Shown in pieces: positions 43,435-49,851 of a stretch of 49,851 nt of DNA. The DNA lies in assembly GCA_900542945.1 (NCBI GenBank), contig UQPI01000011.1, positions 1 through 49,851 on the forward strand, in the 5' to 3' direction. The notes beneath the pieces were generated by a model. It was not told the DNA's origin. It saw nothing but the letters and a program-made list of their open reading frames with translations, and searched no databases. The translations under genes and the position numbers were made by a program. Numbering within the stretch: position 1 is the stretch's first letter; each line of letters starts with the position of its first letter. This stretch comes from an uncultured Collinsella sp. Lineage in GTDB: Bacteria > Actinomycetota > Coriobacteriia > Coriobacteriales > Coriobacteriaceae.

Positions 43435-44903
43435 CGGGCACCGCCTTCCCCACCTGCGGCGTTGCAGTTAGCAAGCGAGACCACCTCAACGGATGGTATC
43501 CCCTCGGTAGAGGGGTCCTCCCCGACAGGCGACTCAACAAGCGCCCCGACATCGGCAAGCTCCTCGGCATCCGCGCCCGCACCACGCGCGCTGACGAGGA
43601 ACACGGGGTTTTGCGCCTTCATAAGATGGTGCGAGCCTACAGCCTCGGCACGGGCGGCCGACACCTGGCACGCCTCGAACCCCTTAAAGCGCGAACCCGA
43701 GAGGAGCGCGCACGCCTCGGTGAGCGTCTCAACGGTGACGCATGGCACGCACAGGCGAACCTGCAAGTTCTTCTCGAGCGCCGCCTCCACGATGGAGGGA
43801 AGCTCGCCCGCGCTCCCGCCGACGAACACGGCGTCGGGGACGGGCAGTTTCGCGAGCGTTTCGGGGGCGACACCGGGGACCGCATGCACGTTGCCGCACC
43901 CGAATGCATCCGCGTTCTCTCGGATGAGCCGCACGCCGGCCGCGTTGCGCTCGACCGCCCATACCGACCCCGCTCGCGCGACGAGCGCCGCCTCGATCGA
44001 CACGCTCCCCGTGCCGGCGCCGACATCCCACACGGTGTCGGTCGCGGTAAGGCGCAGCTTCGCGAGCGCGACGGCGCGCACCTCCTGCTTGGTCATGGGA
44101 ACGTCGCCGCGGATGAAGAGCTCATCGGGAATGCCCGAGGAAGCGTACGGCCAGCGGGAGCTCGCGGCGCGGGATGCGCCCGCAGAGTCCGCCGCGAAAG
44201 AAGCCGCCGCGGGCGCAAACGCGCCGGCCGGCACCTCGGAGGCTGCGCTAGAGTTCGCAGGCGACCCGGCGCAGCCTGCGAACTCGATAAGCATCACGTT
44301 CAAGTCGTCGAACGTCTGACCTACGATTTCACTTGCGGTCGCGCAGGTGATGCGCTCGTCGGGGTACGACAGGCGCTCGGCCACCGTCACGCGCGCGTCC
44401 TCAAAGCCCGCCTGCACAAGCTCGCCCGAAAGCCGCGAGGGGTCTTCCCCGCCCGACGTGGCGAGGAAGAGCTCACCTGCGCGCTCGGCCTCGGCCACGA
44501 TGTCGCACGCCACGCCGTGAGCACTCACAAAGCGCCAATCCTGCCATGGACGCGCGAGGCGCGCGGCGAGATACGACGCTGAGCTTATGCCGGGAATGAC
44601 GCGCACGTCCACCTGCGCGTCGCCGGAGAGCGCCTCCACCAGGCGGCGCGCGCCGCTGAACAGCCCCACATCGCCCGTCATCACGACCACGGCGCGCTGC
44701 CACGACGCCGCATCGGTGAGCGCGGCGACGATGTCCGCCGTCTTCACGAGCTCGCATCTCACCACGTCGGGCGGCACGTCGATGCCGACAAGCGCGCGAT
44801 GAGCGCCGATGACCACGTCGGCGATGTTGATCGCGTCGAGCGCCGCGCGCGAGAGCAAGTCGGGGTTTCCGGGCCCCGCCCCGATGATCGTTACATTTCG
44901 CAT
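43431..44903 (-). CDS. cobL: Cobalt-precorrin-7 C5-methyltransferase / -6B C15-methyltransferase fusion (CbiE-CbiT)
   Basis: The fused enzyme methylates C5 and C15 and decarboxylates the C12 acetate. Residues 1-205 are CbiE (NVTIIGAGPGNPDLLSR, VVMTGDVGLFSGARR, VIPGISSASYLAARL). A 45-residue Ala/Ser/Pro linker follows, then CbiT from about 250 (FIRGDVPMTKQEVRAV, the SAM loop WDVGAGTGSVSIEAA, VFVGGSAGELPSIV). The last 60 residues are low complexity. The start overlaps cbiH by 13 bases. The linker and tail are longer than usual but both catalytic parts look intact. Confidence 0.92.
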   Translation of the reverse strand: MRNVTIIGAGPGNPDLLSRAALDAINIADVVIGAHRALVGIDVPPDVVRCELVKTADIVAALTDAASWQRAVVVMTGDVGLFSGARRLVEALSGDAQVDVRVIPGISSASYLAARLARPWQDWRFVSAHGVACDIVAEAERAGELFLATSGGEDPSRLSGELVQAGFEDARVTVAERLSYPDERITCATASEIVGQTFDDLNVMLIEFAGCAGSPANSSAASEVPAGAFAPAAASFAADSAGASRAASSRWPYASSGIPDELFIRGDVPMTKQEVRAVALAKLRLTATDTVWDVGAGTGSVSIEAALVARAGSVWAVERNAAGVRLIRENADAFGCGNVHAVPGVAPETLAKLPVPDAVFVGGSAGELPSIVEAALEKNLQVRLCVPCVTVETLTEACALLSGSRFKGFEACQVSAARAEAVGSHHLMKAQNPVFLVSARGAGADAEELADVGALVESPVGEDPSTEGIPSVEVVSLANCNAAGGEGGAR

Positions 44904-45634
44904 GGAATCTCCCGATACCCGCGCGGCGTGACCATACGGCCGCTTACGCGCTTCGTGCCCGCGTTGCCGACGAACACGGTGGTGAACATGTCGGCATCGA
45001 ACTCCCCCAGCTCGGAGAGCCTGCACATGCCCGACTGCTGCCCCTCGCGCCCGATGTTGCGTACCCAGCCGCAGAGCGTGTCGGGGGCCTTCCATTCGAG
45101 CATAATCTTCGCCGCGCGCGAGAGCCTGTCGGCGCGCTTTCTGCTGCGCGGGTTGTACAAACAGATGCAGAAGTCGGCGCTCGCCACGGCGGCGAGTCTG
45201 CGCTCGATGACCTCCCACGGCGTGAGCAGGTCGGAGAGCGACACGACCGCAAAGTCGTGGGCAAGCGGGGCGCCGAGCACCGCCGACCCGCTCTGAGCTG
45301 CGGTGGCCCCGGCGATAACTTCCACGTCTACATCGGGGTAATCCTCCGCAAGCTCCAGCACGGGGCTCGCCATGCCGTACACGCCCGCGTCACCGCTGCA
45401 CACGAGCGCCACGGCTTCTCCGCTCTGCGCGCGCGAAAGCGCCAGGCGGCACCGTTCGACCTCGTGCATCATCGGCGTCGCGAGATGCGCCGCGTCGGGC
45501 ACGGCGGAGAGCGCGAGCTCCACGTATTTCGTGTACCCCACAACGATGTCGGCCGCCTCGAGCGCGCGCCGAGCCGCAATCGTCATGCCGTCGGGGCCGC
45601 CAGGGCCGATCCCCACCACGAAGAGCTTTCCCAT
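44891..45634 (-). CDS. cbiH: Cobalt-precorrin-3 C17-methyltransferase
   Basis: CbiH/CobJ methylates C17 with ring contraction. The 247-residue tetrapyrrole methylase has VVGIGPGGPDGMT (6-18), VCSGDAGVYGMASP, VIAGATAAQSGSAVLGAPLAHDF trimmed in the usual place, FCICLYNPRSRKR and a C-terminal TVFVGNAGTKR. I chose the ATG at 45634 with AAGGAG five bases upstream; GTG 45637 is too close to that site. It overlaps the end of cbiG (TGATG). Confidence 0.93.
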   Translation of the reverse strand: MGKLFVVGIGPGGPDGMTIAARRALEAADIVVGYTKYVELALSAVPDAAHLATPMMHEVERCRLALSRAQSGEAVALVCSGDAGVYGMASPVLELAEDYPDVDVEVIAGATAAQSGSAVLGAPLAHDFAVVSLSDLLTPWEVIERRLAAVASADFCICLYNPRSRKRADRLSRAAKIMLEWKAPDTLCGWVRNIGREGQQSGMCRLSELGEFDADMFTTVFVGNAGTKRVSGRMVTPRGYREIPCEM

Positions 45635-46765
45635 CACCGCTCCTTAAACGAAAGTTCGATAGTTACCTTGGAAAACGCGACGGTCACGCCGCCGTGAGCG
45701 AGCTTCGGGAAGATAAGTTTGCCCCCGTCCGCGAGCGCCGCGCGCTCGCACACGTTGTCGACCCCCACCGTCGCGCGCACGAAATCAGATGGTGAAACGC
45801 TGCCTTCGACCTGCGACAACTCCTCTACGGAATACGTCACAAGCGGGATATTGCGCGCGCGACAGAAGGCGAGCAGACCCTCCTCGCTCCTTCACGTCGA
45901 TCGTCGCCGCTTCGCGCACGGCCGAAGGCGAGATACCCGCCTGCCCGCACGCGAGAAGAAACGTCTCCCCGATCGCTTCGGCGCACGCACCGCGACGGCA
46001 CCCTATGCCCGCAACGATGCAGGGCACGACAAGGCGAAGCGGCTCGGGCGCAGACGTCTGCGCCCGCACGCCCGCCGGCTTCCCCGTCTCACCGGCGGGC
46101 ACGACCTCGCCCGTTGTCTCCGCCGCGCGAACGGACGCACCTGCATTCGCGCCAGCGAACGGCGACACGACAATATCGGCCCGAGCGCGGTCGGACGCAA
46201 TGTCAACCCCCTCAGGCAGCTGTCCCGAAATCGGCATGTCGGAATAGAGCGCCACGCGCCCGCCCGAAAGCAGCCGCGCCGACACTCGCTTGATGGCCTC
46301 GGGATTCGAAACGGCGAGCCCCGCACAGCGAGCCCACGTATCCACCGCCCACACGCCGCGGACGTCGGTCGCCGTGGTGATGACGGGGATGGCCCCTGCC
46401 GCGCGTGCCACAGTTTGCGCAAGCTCGTTCGCACCGCCCAAATGCCCCGACAAAAGCGGAACGGCAAAGCGCCCCGCCTCGTCGATCGCCACAACCGCAG
46501 AATCGCTTGCCTTCGAGGCGACATGCGGCGCGATCGCCCGCACGGCGATGCCCGCCGCGCCCACGAACAGAAGCGCGTCCGACGCTTCCCACGCGAGCGC
46601 CGTCCATGCGCGCAGGTCGGCCTTCCACTCGCCGAACCCGCGCGAAACGGAAACGTCCCAGCCAGGGTCATCTTCACCTGTCTGCGCGCAATCGGAAAGC
46701 GCGTGTGCGATGCGCTCCGCCAACGCATACCCCCTCTCAGTGAACGCTATGCAGGAAACCCTCAT
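45634..46765 (-). pseudogene. cbiG: Cobalt-precorrin-5A hydrolase, interrupted by a +1 frameshift
   Basis: CbiG opens the delta-lactone of cobalt-precorrin-5A and releases acetaldehyde. The first frame (46765 to about 45890) has FVGAAGIAVRAIAPHV, LLSGHLGGANELA, TTATDVRG and VAGIGCRRGACAEAI, and runs normally to EAATIDVKE. It then leaves the family pattern and stops at 45785. The expected continuation EEGLLAFCRARNIPLVTYS and VSPSDFVRATVGVDNVCERAAL lies in the +1 frame down to the stop at 45634. The switch point is the purine run at 45878-45890. A real mutation, a base-call error or recoding could explain it. The intact pathway around it favours error or recoding. The ATG directly follows the cbiL stop. 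Confidence 0.82.
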
Positions 46766-47455
46766 CTAGCGCACCACCATCGTCGAGAAGTAGCTGCCCC
46801 GATCGGGCACATCGTCGAGCGAGCGGTACACGCGCTCGCCCGGAAGCCCACAGTCCTCTACGAGCTCGGCACCGTCGAAGGCGCCCTCCTCGCGAAGGAT
46901 GCGCTTCGTGTCCGCAAGCGAGCGGCGCGCCTTCATGACCACCTTCGTCCCCGGCCAGCCGATTGCGCGGCGAACGTCATCGTAGCCGCCGGGCACGATG
47001 TGCAGAGGCGACGACATCTCGGGCGTGAGGTCGCGCTCGAGCGCCGCGGCGACCGCGCAGAAGCTCGGCACGCCGGGAATGGCGCGCGCCTCGAACCCGC
47101 AGGCGCGCACGTCGGGCGCTATGCGCTGGAAGGTGGCGTAGATGCTCGGGTCCCCCAGGTTCAGCAGCGCGACGTCGCGGACCGCATCCAGGTGCGCGAC
47201 AAGCTCGCGAACAAGCGAGGCATGCTCGGCCGTGCGGCGCTCGGCGTCGTGCGTCATCGAGAATCGCACGGGGATCACCGTCTTGCTTTTAAGGTCGACG
47301 GCGCCGCGCACGATGTCGAGCGCGACCATGGCCCCGTCCGCCGTCTGCGGTGCGGCGATGACCGGACACGATTCGATTGTGCGGACGGCCTTGATCGTGA
47401 GCAGCTCGGGGTCGCCAGGCCCCGTGCCCACCCCGTACAGCACGCCTTTACTCAT
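46766..47455 (-). CDS. cbiL: Cobalt-precorrin-2 C20-methyltransferase
   Basis: CbiL/CobI methylates C20 of cobalt-factor II/precorrin-2. The 229-residue protein has LYGVGTGPGDPELLTIKAV (about 6-24), NLGDPSIYATFQRI, AIPGVPSFCAVAAAL and MKARRSLADTKR. The start at 47455 overlaps the cbiD end by eight bases; the in-frame ATG at 47485 lies inside cbiD. A standard member in length and order. Confidence 0.93.
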   Translation of the reverse strand: MSKGVLYGVGTGPGDPELLTIKAVRTIESCPVIAAPQTADGAMVALDIVRGAVDLKSKTVIPVRFSMTHDAERRTAEHASLVRELVAHLDAVRDVALLNLGDPSIYATFQRIAPDVRACGFEARAIPGVPSFCAVAAALERDLTPEMSSPLHIVPGGYDDVRRAIGWPGTKVVMKARRSLADTKRILREEGAFDGAELVEDCGLPGERVYRSLDDVPDRGSYFSTMVVR

Positions 47456-48632
47456 ACGTAGCCCCCAATTCCCCGATAACTGCATCGGCGCCCGACGTGC
47501 GGAAAAGCTCGCGGCGCTCGGCGTCGAACACGACCGCGGCGATGTCGCATCCGCCCGCCGCGCGGCGGCGCAACCTGTCCTCGATTGCCACAGCGAGCGA
47601 GGCGCGCGCAGCGTCCCCCACGCCGGCGGCCTCGATTACCTCGAGCGCCGCCGTGGTCGTGACCGACGACATGATATCGCGCACGGTCTTCGTGCCCGCG
47701 CCGGCCAAGGCCGCGTGGGCGGCCAGAATCTCCGCACGGCAGTCGGCAGTACGCGAATGGGTGTCCATGATGCCGCCCGCGACCTTCACCAGCTTGCCGA
47801 TGTGTCCCACAAGAAGGACATTGGTAAATCCCTCGCGAACGCAGCAATCAATCGCATCGCCCACAAAGTTGGAGATGAAGACCACCGGTGCACCGTTTAG
47901 GTGGAAATGCCCCGAGATGAACTGCCCGCCGTAGTTGCCGGGCGTGAGCACGACTCCGCGCCGCCCCATAGCCGCATGCTGCCGGATCTCGAGCTCGATG
48001 CTGTCGCGCAAGGCAGCAAGGCTGCGCGGCTCGACGATGCCCGTCGTGCCCAGGATGGAAATGCCGTCCTCTATCCCCAGGTGCGGGTTGAAGGTCTTTT
48101 CGGCAAGGGCAACACCCTCGGGTACCGAAATCGTCACAGCGATATTTCCAGAAAAGCCGTGCGCGGCGCACACCTCGCGCACCGCCGAAGTGATCATCGC
48201 GCGCGGCGTCGCGTTGATGGCGGCCGCCCCCACCGGCTGCTCGAGCCCGGGCAACGTCACGCGCCCCACGCCCACGCCGCCATCGACGGAAACTTCCGAT
48301 TCGCGCGCGGGCACGCCCTTGCTGCCCGCGGCGCCCGTGCCCGACCCCGCATGTTCCACGCGCGCGTACACGAGCACGCCGTCGGTCACATCGGCATCGT
48401 CGCCTGCGTCCTTTCGCACGGCGCACTGGGCGCACCCCTCGCCGATGCATGCGTCGACCACGTTCGCCTCGACGGGCAGCCCGCCGGGGGTGACGATCGA
48501 CACGCGGCCGACGGGCTTTCGTGACAAGAGCATCTCGCAGGCCGCCTTCGCCGCGAGCGCGGCGCAGCTCCCCGTGGTGTAGCCGCAGCGCAGGCGGGTC
48601 GTCCCGGTATATATGTAATGATCGAAGGCCAC
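47448..48632 (-). CDS. cbiD: Cobalt-precorrin-5B C1-methyltransferase
   Basis: CbiD is specific to the anaerobic route and methylates C1. The 394-residue product has LRCGYTTGSCAALAAKAA near 15-32, TPGGLPVEANV, AAINATPRAMI, ILGTTGIVEPRS, TPGNYG with an F-I-S-G-H-F run, and LLVGHIGKLVKVAGGIMDTHSR. I take GTG 48632, one base after the cbiF stop; no ATG lies in the proper place and upstream in-frame ATGs would overlap cbiF by over 100 bases. A 30-residue insertion near 115-145 is Gly/Ser-rich. Confidence 0.92.
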   Translation of the reverse strand: MAFDHYIYTGTTRLRCGYTTGSCAALAAKAACEMLLSRKPVGRVSIVTPGGLPVEANVVDACIGEGCAQCAVRKDAGDDADVTDGVLVYARVEHAGSGTGAAGSKGVPARESEVSVDGGVGVGRVTLPGLEQPVGAAAINATPRAMITSAVREVCAAHGFSGNIAVTISVPEGVALAEKTFNPHLGIEDGISILGTTGIVEPRSLAALRDSIELEIRQHAAMGRRGVVLTPGNYGGQFISGHFHLNGAPVVFISNFVGDAIDCCVREGFTNVLLVGHIGKLVKVAGGIMDTHSRTADCRAEILAAHAALAGAGTKTVRDIMSSVTTTAALEVIEAAGVGDAARASLAVAIEDRLRRRAAGGCDIAAVVFDAERRELFRTSGADAVIGELGATYE

Positions 48633-48633
48633 G

Positions 48634-49425
48634 CTAGCTGCTCGCCTTCCGATACCCAGTGGCAAACGAAGGGTCGTAAAGCTTGCTGCGCTCGTACGAC
48701 TCCGCTTGCGCGCCGTTGTGCGCAAGCCCGCCGCGAGCTCCGAGCACGCGGCCCACCACCACGAGCGCCGTGCGGTCGATGCCCTCTCGCGCGCCCGCAT
48801 CGGCGAGCGTGCCCACTGTGCATCGCACCACGCGCTCCTCAGGCCAGGTCGCCTTGTACACGAGCGCCGCCGGCTCGTCGGAGCTGCGGCCCGCGGCCAA
48901 AAGCTCGGCGGAAAGCTCGGCGAGCATACCCGAGCTCAGGAAGATGACCATAGTCGAGCCGCTTTCCGCCATGGTGCGCATGCCCTCGCCCGCGGGCATG
49001 GGGGTACGTCCGGAAAGCCGCGTGATCACGACCGACTGGCTGATTCCCGGCAGCGTGTATTCCTGGCGAAGCGCCGCCGCGGCACCGCAAAAGCTCGACA
49101 CGCCGGGCACCACCTCGTAGTCCACGCCGCGCGCGTCGAGCGCGTCCATCTGCTCCTGGATGGCGCCGTACAGGCACGGGTCGCCCGTGTGCAGGCGCAC
49201 CACTTCCTCGCCCCGCGCATCTGCCGCGCACATCACGTCGAGCACTTCCTCCAAGGTCATGTGCGCGCTGTCGTAGACGACGCAGGATTCCTTGCACTCG
49301 GCGAGCAGCTCGGGATTCACAAGGCTTCCCGCCCAAACGACTACGTCGGCCGCGCGCAGAAGGCGCGCCCCGCGCAGCGTGATAAGGTCGGCGGCGCCCG
49401 AGCCTGCGCCAACGATATGAATCAT
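48634..49425 (-). CDS. cbiF: Cobalt-precorrin-4 C11-methyltransferase
   Basis: CbiF/CobM methylates C11. The 263-residue tetrapyrrole methylase has IHIVGAGSGAADLITLRG (2-19), LHTGDPCLYGAIQEQ, VVPGVSSFCGAAAAL and the CbiF-specific EYTLPGISQSVVITRLSGR. GGGAAGG lies just before the ATG at 49425. It is the first gene of the 17-gene operon; its promoter should lie in 49430-49560, but no clear minus-strand riboswitch is visible there. The plus-strand riboswitch beyond points the other way. Confidence 0.94.
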   Translation of the reverse strand: MIHIVGAGSGAADLITLRGARLLRAADVVVWAGSLVNPELLAECKESCVVYDSAHMTLEEVLDVMCAADARGEEVVRLHTGDPCLYGAIQEQMDALDARGVDYEVVPGVSSFCGAAAALRQEYTLPGISQSVVITRLSGRTPMPAGEGMRTMAESGSTMVIFLSSGMLAELSAELLAAGRSSDEPAALVYKATWPEERVVRCTVGTLADAGAREGIDRTALVVVGRVLGARGGLAHNGAQAESYERSKLYDPSFATGYRKASS

Positions 49426-49556
49426 CCGAGCCTTCCCTTCCCGTTTCTCATCGCAACCGTTTACGCCGCCATTCGCGCAGCGGGCAAAACACGGCGCCTG
49501 CGGCAGCAATCGGCGCAAATACGCAGGCAGGAGGCGCAATGCCGCCCGCGCTGGCT

Positions 49557-49585
49557 TTGACACGTTCACAAGTGCCCACAATCAT
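49557..49585 (+). promoter_or_regulatory. Candidate promoter of the riboswitch transcript
   Basis: TTGACA (49557-49562), 17 bases, AATCAT (49580-49585). Perfect -35 and 4 of 6 in the -10. It lies about 55 bases before the riboswitch core and points rightwards. Confidence 0.4.
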
Positions 49586-49629
49586 AGTAAAAGTTTCGGC
49601 AACGAGCATATGACAATCGGATAAAAGGA

Positions 49630-49768
49630 AATGACCGGCGCGGCGCCTGCACAGCCCGCGCTGGCTTGCGGAGGGAACCAGGTGGGAATCCTGGGCAAGG
49701 GACATTACTGTATAGGACGCGCGGGCGAACCGCCTCGCGCCCCAAGCCAGACTGCTTCGCCTTTTCCT
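49630..49768 (+). ncRNA. Cobalamin riboswitch
   Basis: The plus strand carries the conserved core: AGGGAA (49672-49677), then CCAGG-TGGGAAT-CCTGG (49678-49694) as the small stem, then GGGACATTACTGTA (49699-49712). A GC stem follows (CGCGCGGGCG...CGCC), and a B12-box-like AGCCAGACTGC (about 49745-49755). The order and spacing match the adenosylcobalamin riboswitch family (Rfam RF00174). It should control a gene starting beyond the window on the plus strand, perhaps cobalt or corrinoid transport. Exact ends are estimated. Confidence 0.82.
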
Positions 49769-49851
49769 CACGGCATCGCCGTGGCGTTAGCTCCTTGTGA
49801 ACCCCGAGGGGTGCGCTTTTCTTTCGCTTGTGCCGACAAGCAACTGTCGCC
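49769..49851 (+). promoter_or_regulatory. Riboswitch expression platform, cut by window end
   Basis: CACGGC (49769-49774) pairs with GCCGTG (49778-49783). An ACCCC/GGGGT pair (49801-49812) is followed by GCGCTTTTCTTTC, a possible terminator. These could switch transcription of the downstream gene, whose start is not in the window. Confidence 0.4.

Noticed and set aside
45719..47461. Open frame of 580 codons on the plus strand across cbiG and cbiL
   Set aside because: Arg/His-rich composition typical of an antisense frame in high-GC genes; cbiG and cbiL on the other strand have clear family motifs.
49430..49620. Second cobalamin riboswitch on the minus strand before cbiF
   Set aside because: No AGGGAA or ACTGT core in the minus-strand reading of this stretch, although a degenerate form cannot be excluded by eye.
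1..49851. tRNA genes, rRNA genes or a CRISPR array
   Set aside because: I found no T-loop-like GGTTCGA context with a cloverleaf and no regularly spaced repeats; the repeats seen are palindromes or short imperfect copies.

Overview
The window looks like chromosomal DNA of a high-GC, gut-type actinobacterium of the class Coriobacteriia. A Collinsella-like organism is my best guess, from the combination of a GlgC/GlgD pair, a complete anaerobic cobalamin operon, an oxygen-sensitive Fe-S serine dehydratase and monoderm-type surface proteins. No rRNA or marker gene allows a firmer assignment.

Layout, left to right. (1) 1-1350: a small AT-rich accessory patch holding two overlapping unknown genes, flanked by imperfect 22-bp direct repeats. 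The larger product has an R-x4-H motif reminiscent of HEPN domains. (2) 1352-2692, minus strand: a HAD sugar-phosphate phosphatase/mutase followed by thiamine pyrophosphokinase. (3) 2700-16112, plus strand: a glycogen/maltodextrin locus, glgB-glgP-glgC-glgD-glgA followed by a GH13-GH77 fusion enzyme. Copies of a TTGGTAAAAC half-site, probably a LacI-type operator, lie at both ends of it. GlgB and GlgA carry long Lys/Ala/Thr-rich, histone-H1-like C-terminal tails. (4) 16201-16437: an FmdB-type zinc-ribbon protein. (5) 16715-22344, minus strand: a housekeeping operon priA-def-fmt-rsmB, then gltX (22433-23908, minus). (6) 24219-32791, plus strand: metK, a single-chain L-serine dehydratase, an L,D-transpeptidase, and a MacAB-like adaptor/ATPase/permease exporter. 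The gaps around these genes hold long perfect palindromes sharing a GGGAC core, resembling REP/RAYT-type or MITE elements. (7) 33024-49425, minus strand: 17 cobalamin genes (cbiF-cbiD-cbiL-cbiG-cbiH-cbiET-cbiA-cobT-cobU-cobS-cobUC-cbiB-cobD-cbiP-cobO-cbiC-cbiJ), nearly all overlapping by a few bases, so one transcript is likely. (8) 49557-49851, plus strand: a promoter and a cobalamin riboswitch pointing away from that operon, out of the window.

How the genes work together. The glycogen genes cover ADP-glucose synthesis (GlgC with its non-catalytic partner GlgD), chain elongation (GlgA), branching (GlgB), phosphorolysis (GlgP) and debranching/dextrin rearrangement (the GH13-GH77 protein). The cobalamin genes cover the anaerobic corrin ring (cbi enzymes), amidation, adenosylation, aminopropanol attachment and nucleotide-loop assembly. 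Cobaltochelatase, sirohydrochlorin supply and metal or corrinoid transport are absent here and may lie to the right behind the riboswitch. cbiG is broken by an apparent +1 frameshift near 45886.

The main points for follow-up are the histone-like tails on two glycogen enzymes, the shared operator motif, the GH13-GH77 and CobU-CobC fusions, the cbiG frameshift, the palindrome family, structured intergenic elements at 16497-16624 and 19250-19348, and the repeat-flanked unknown two-gene cassette.
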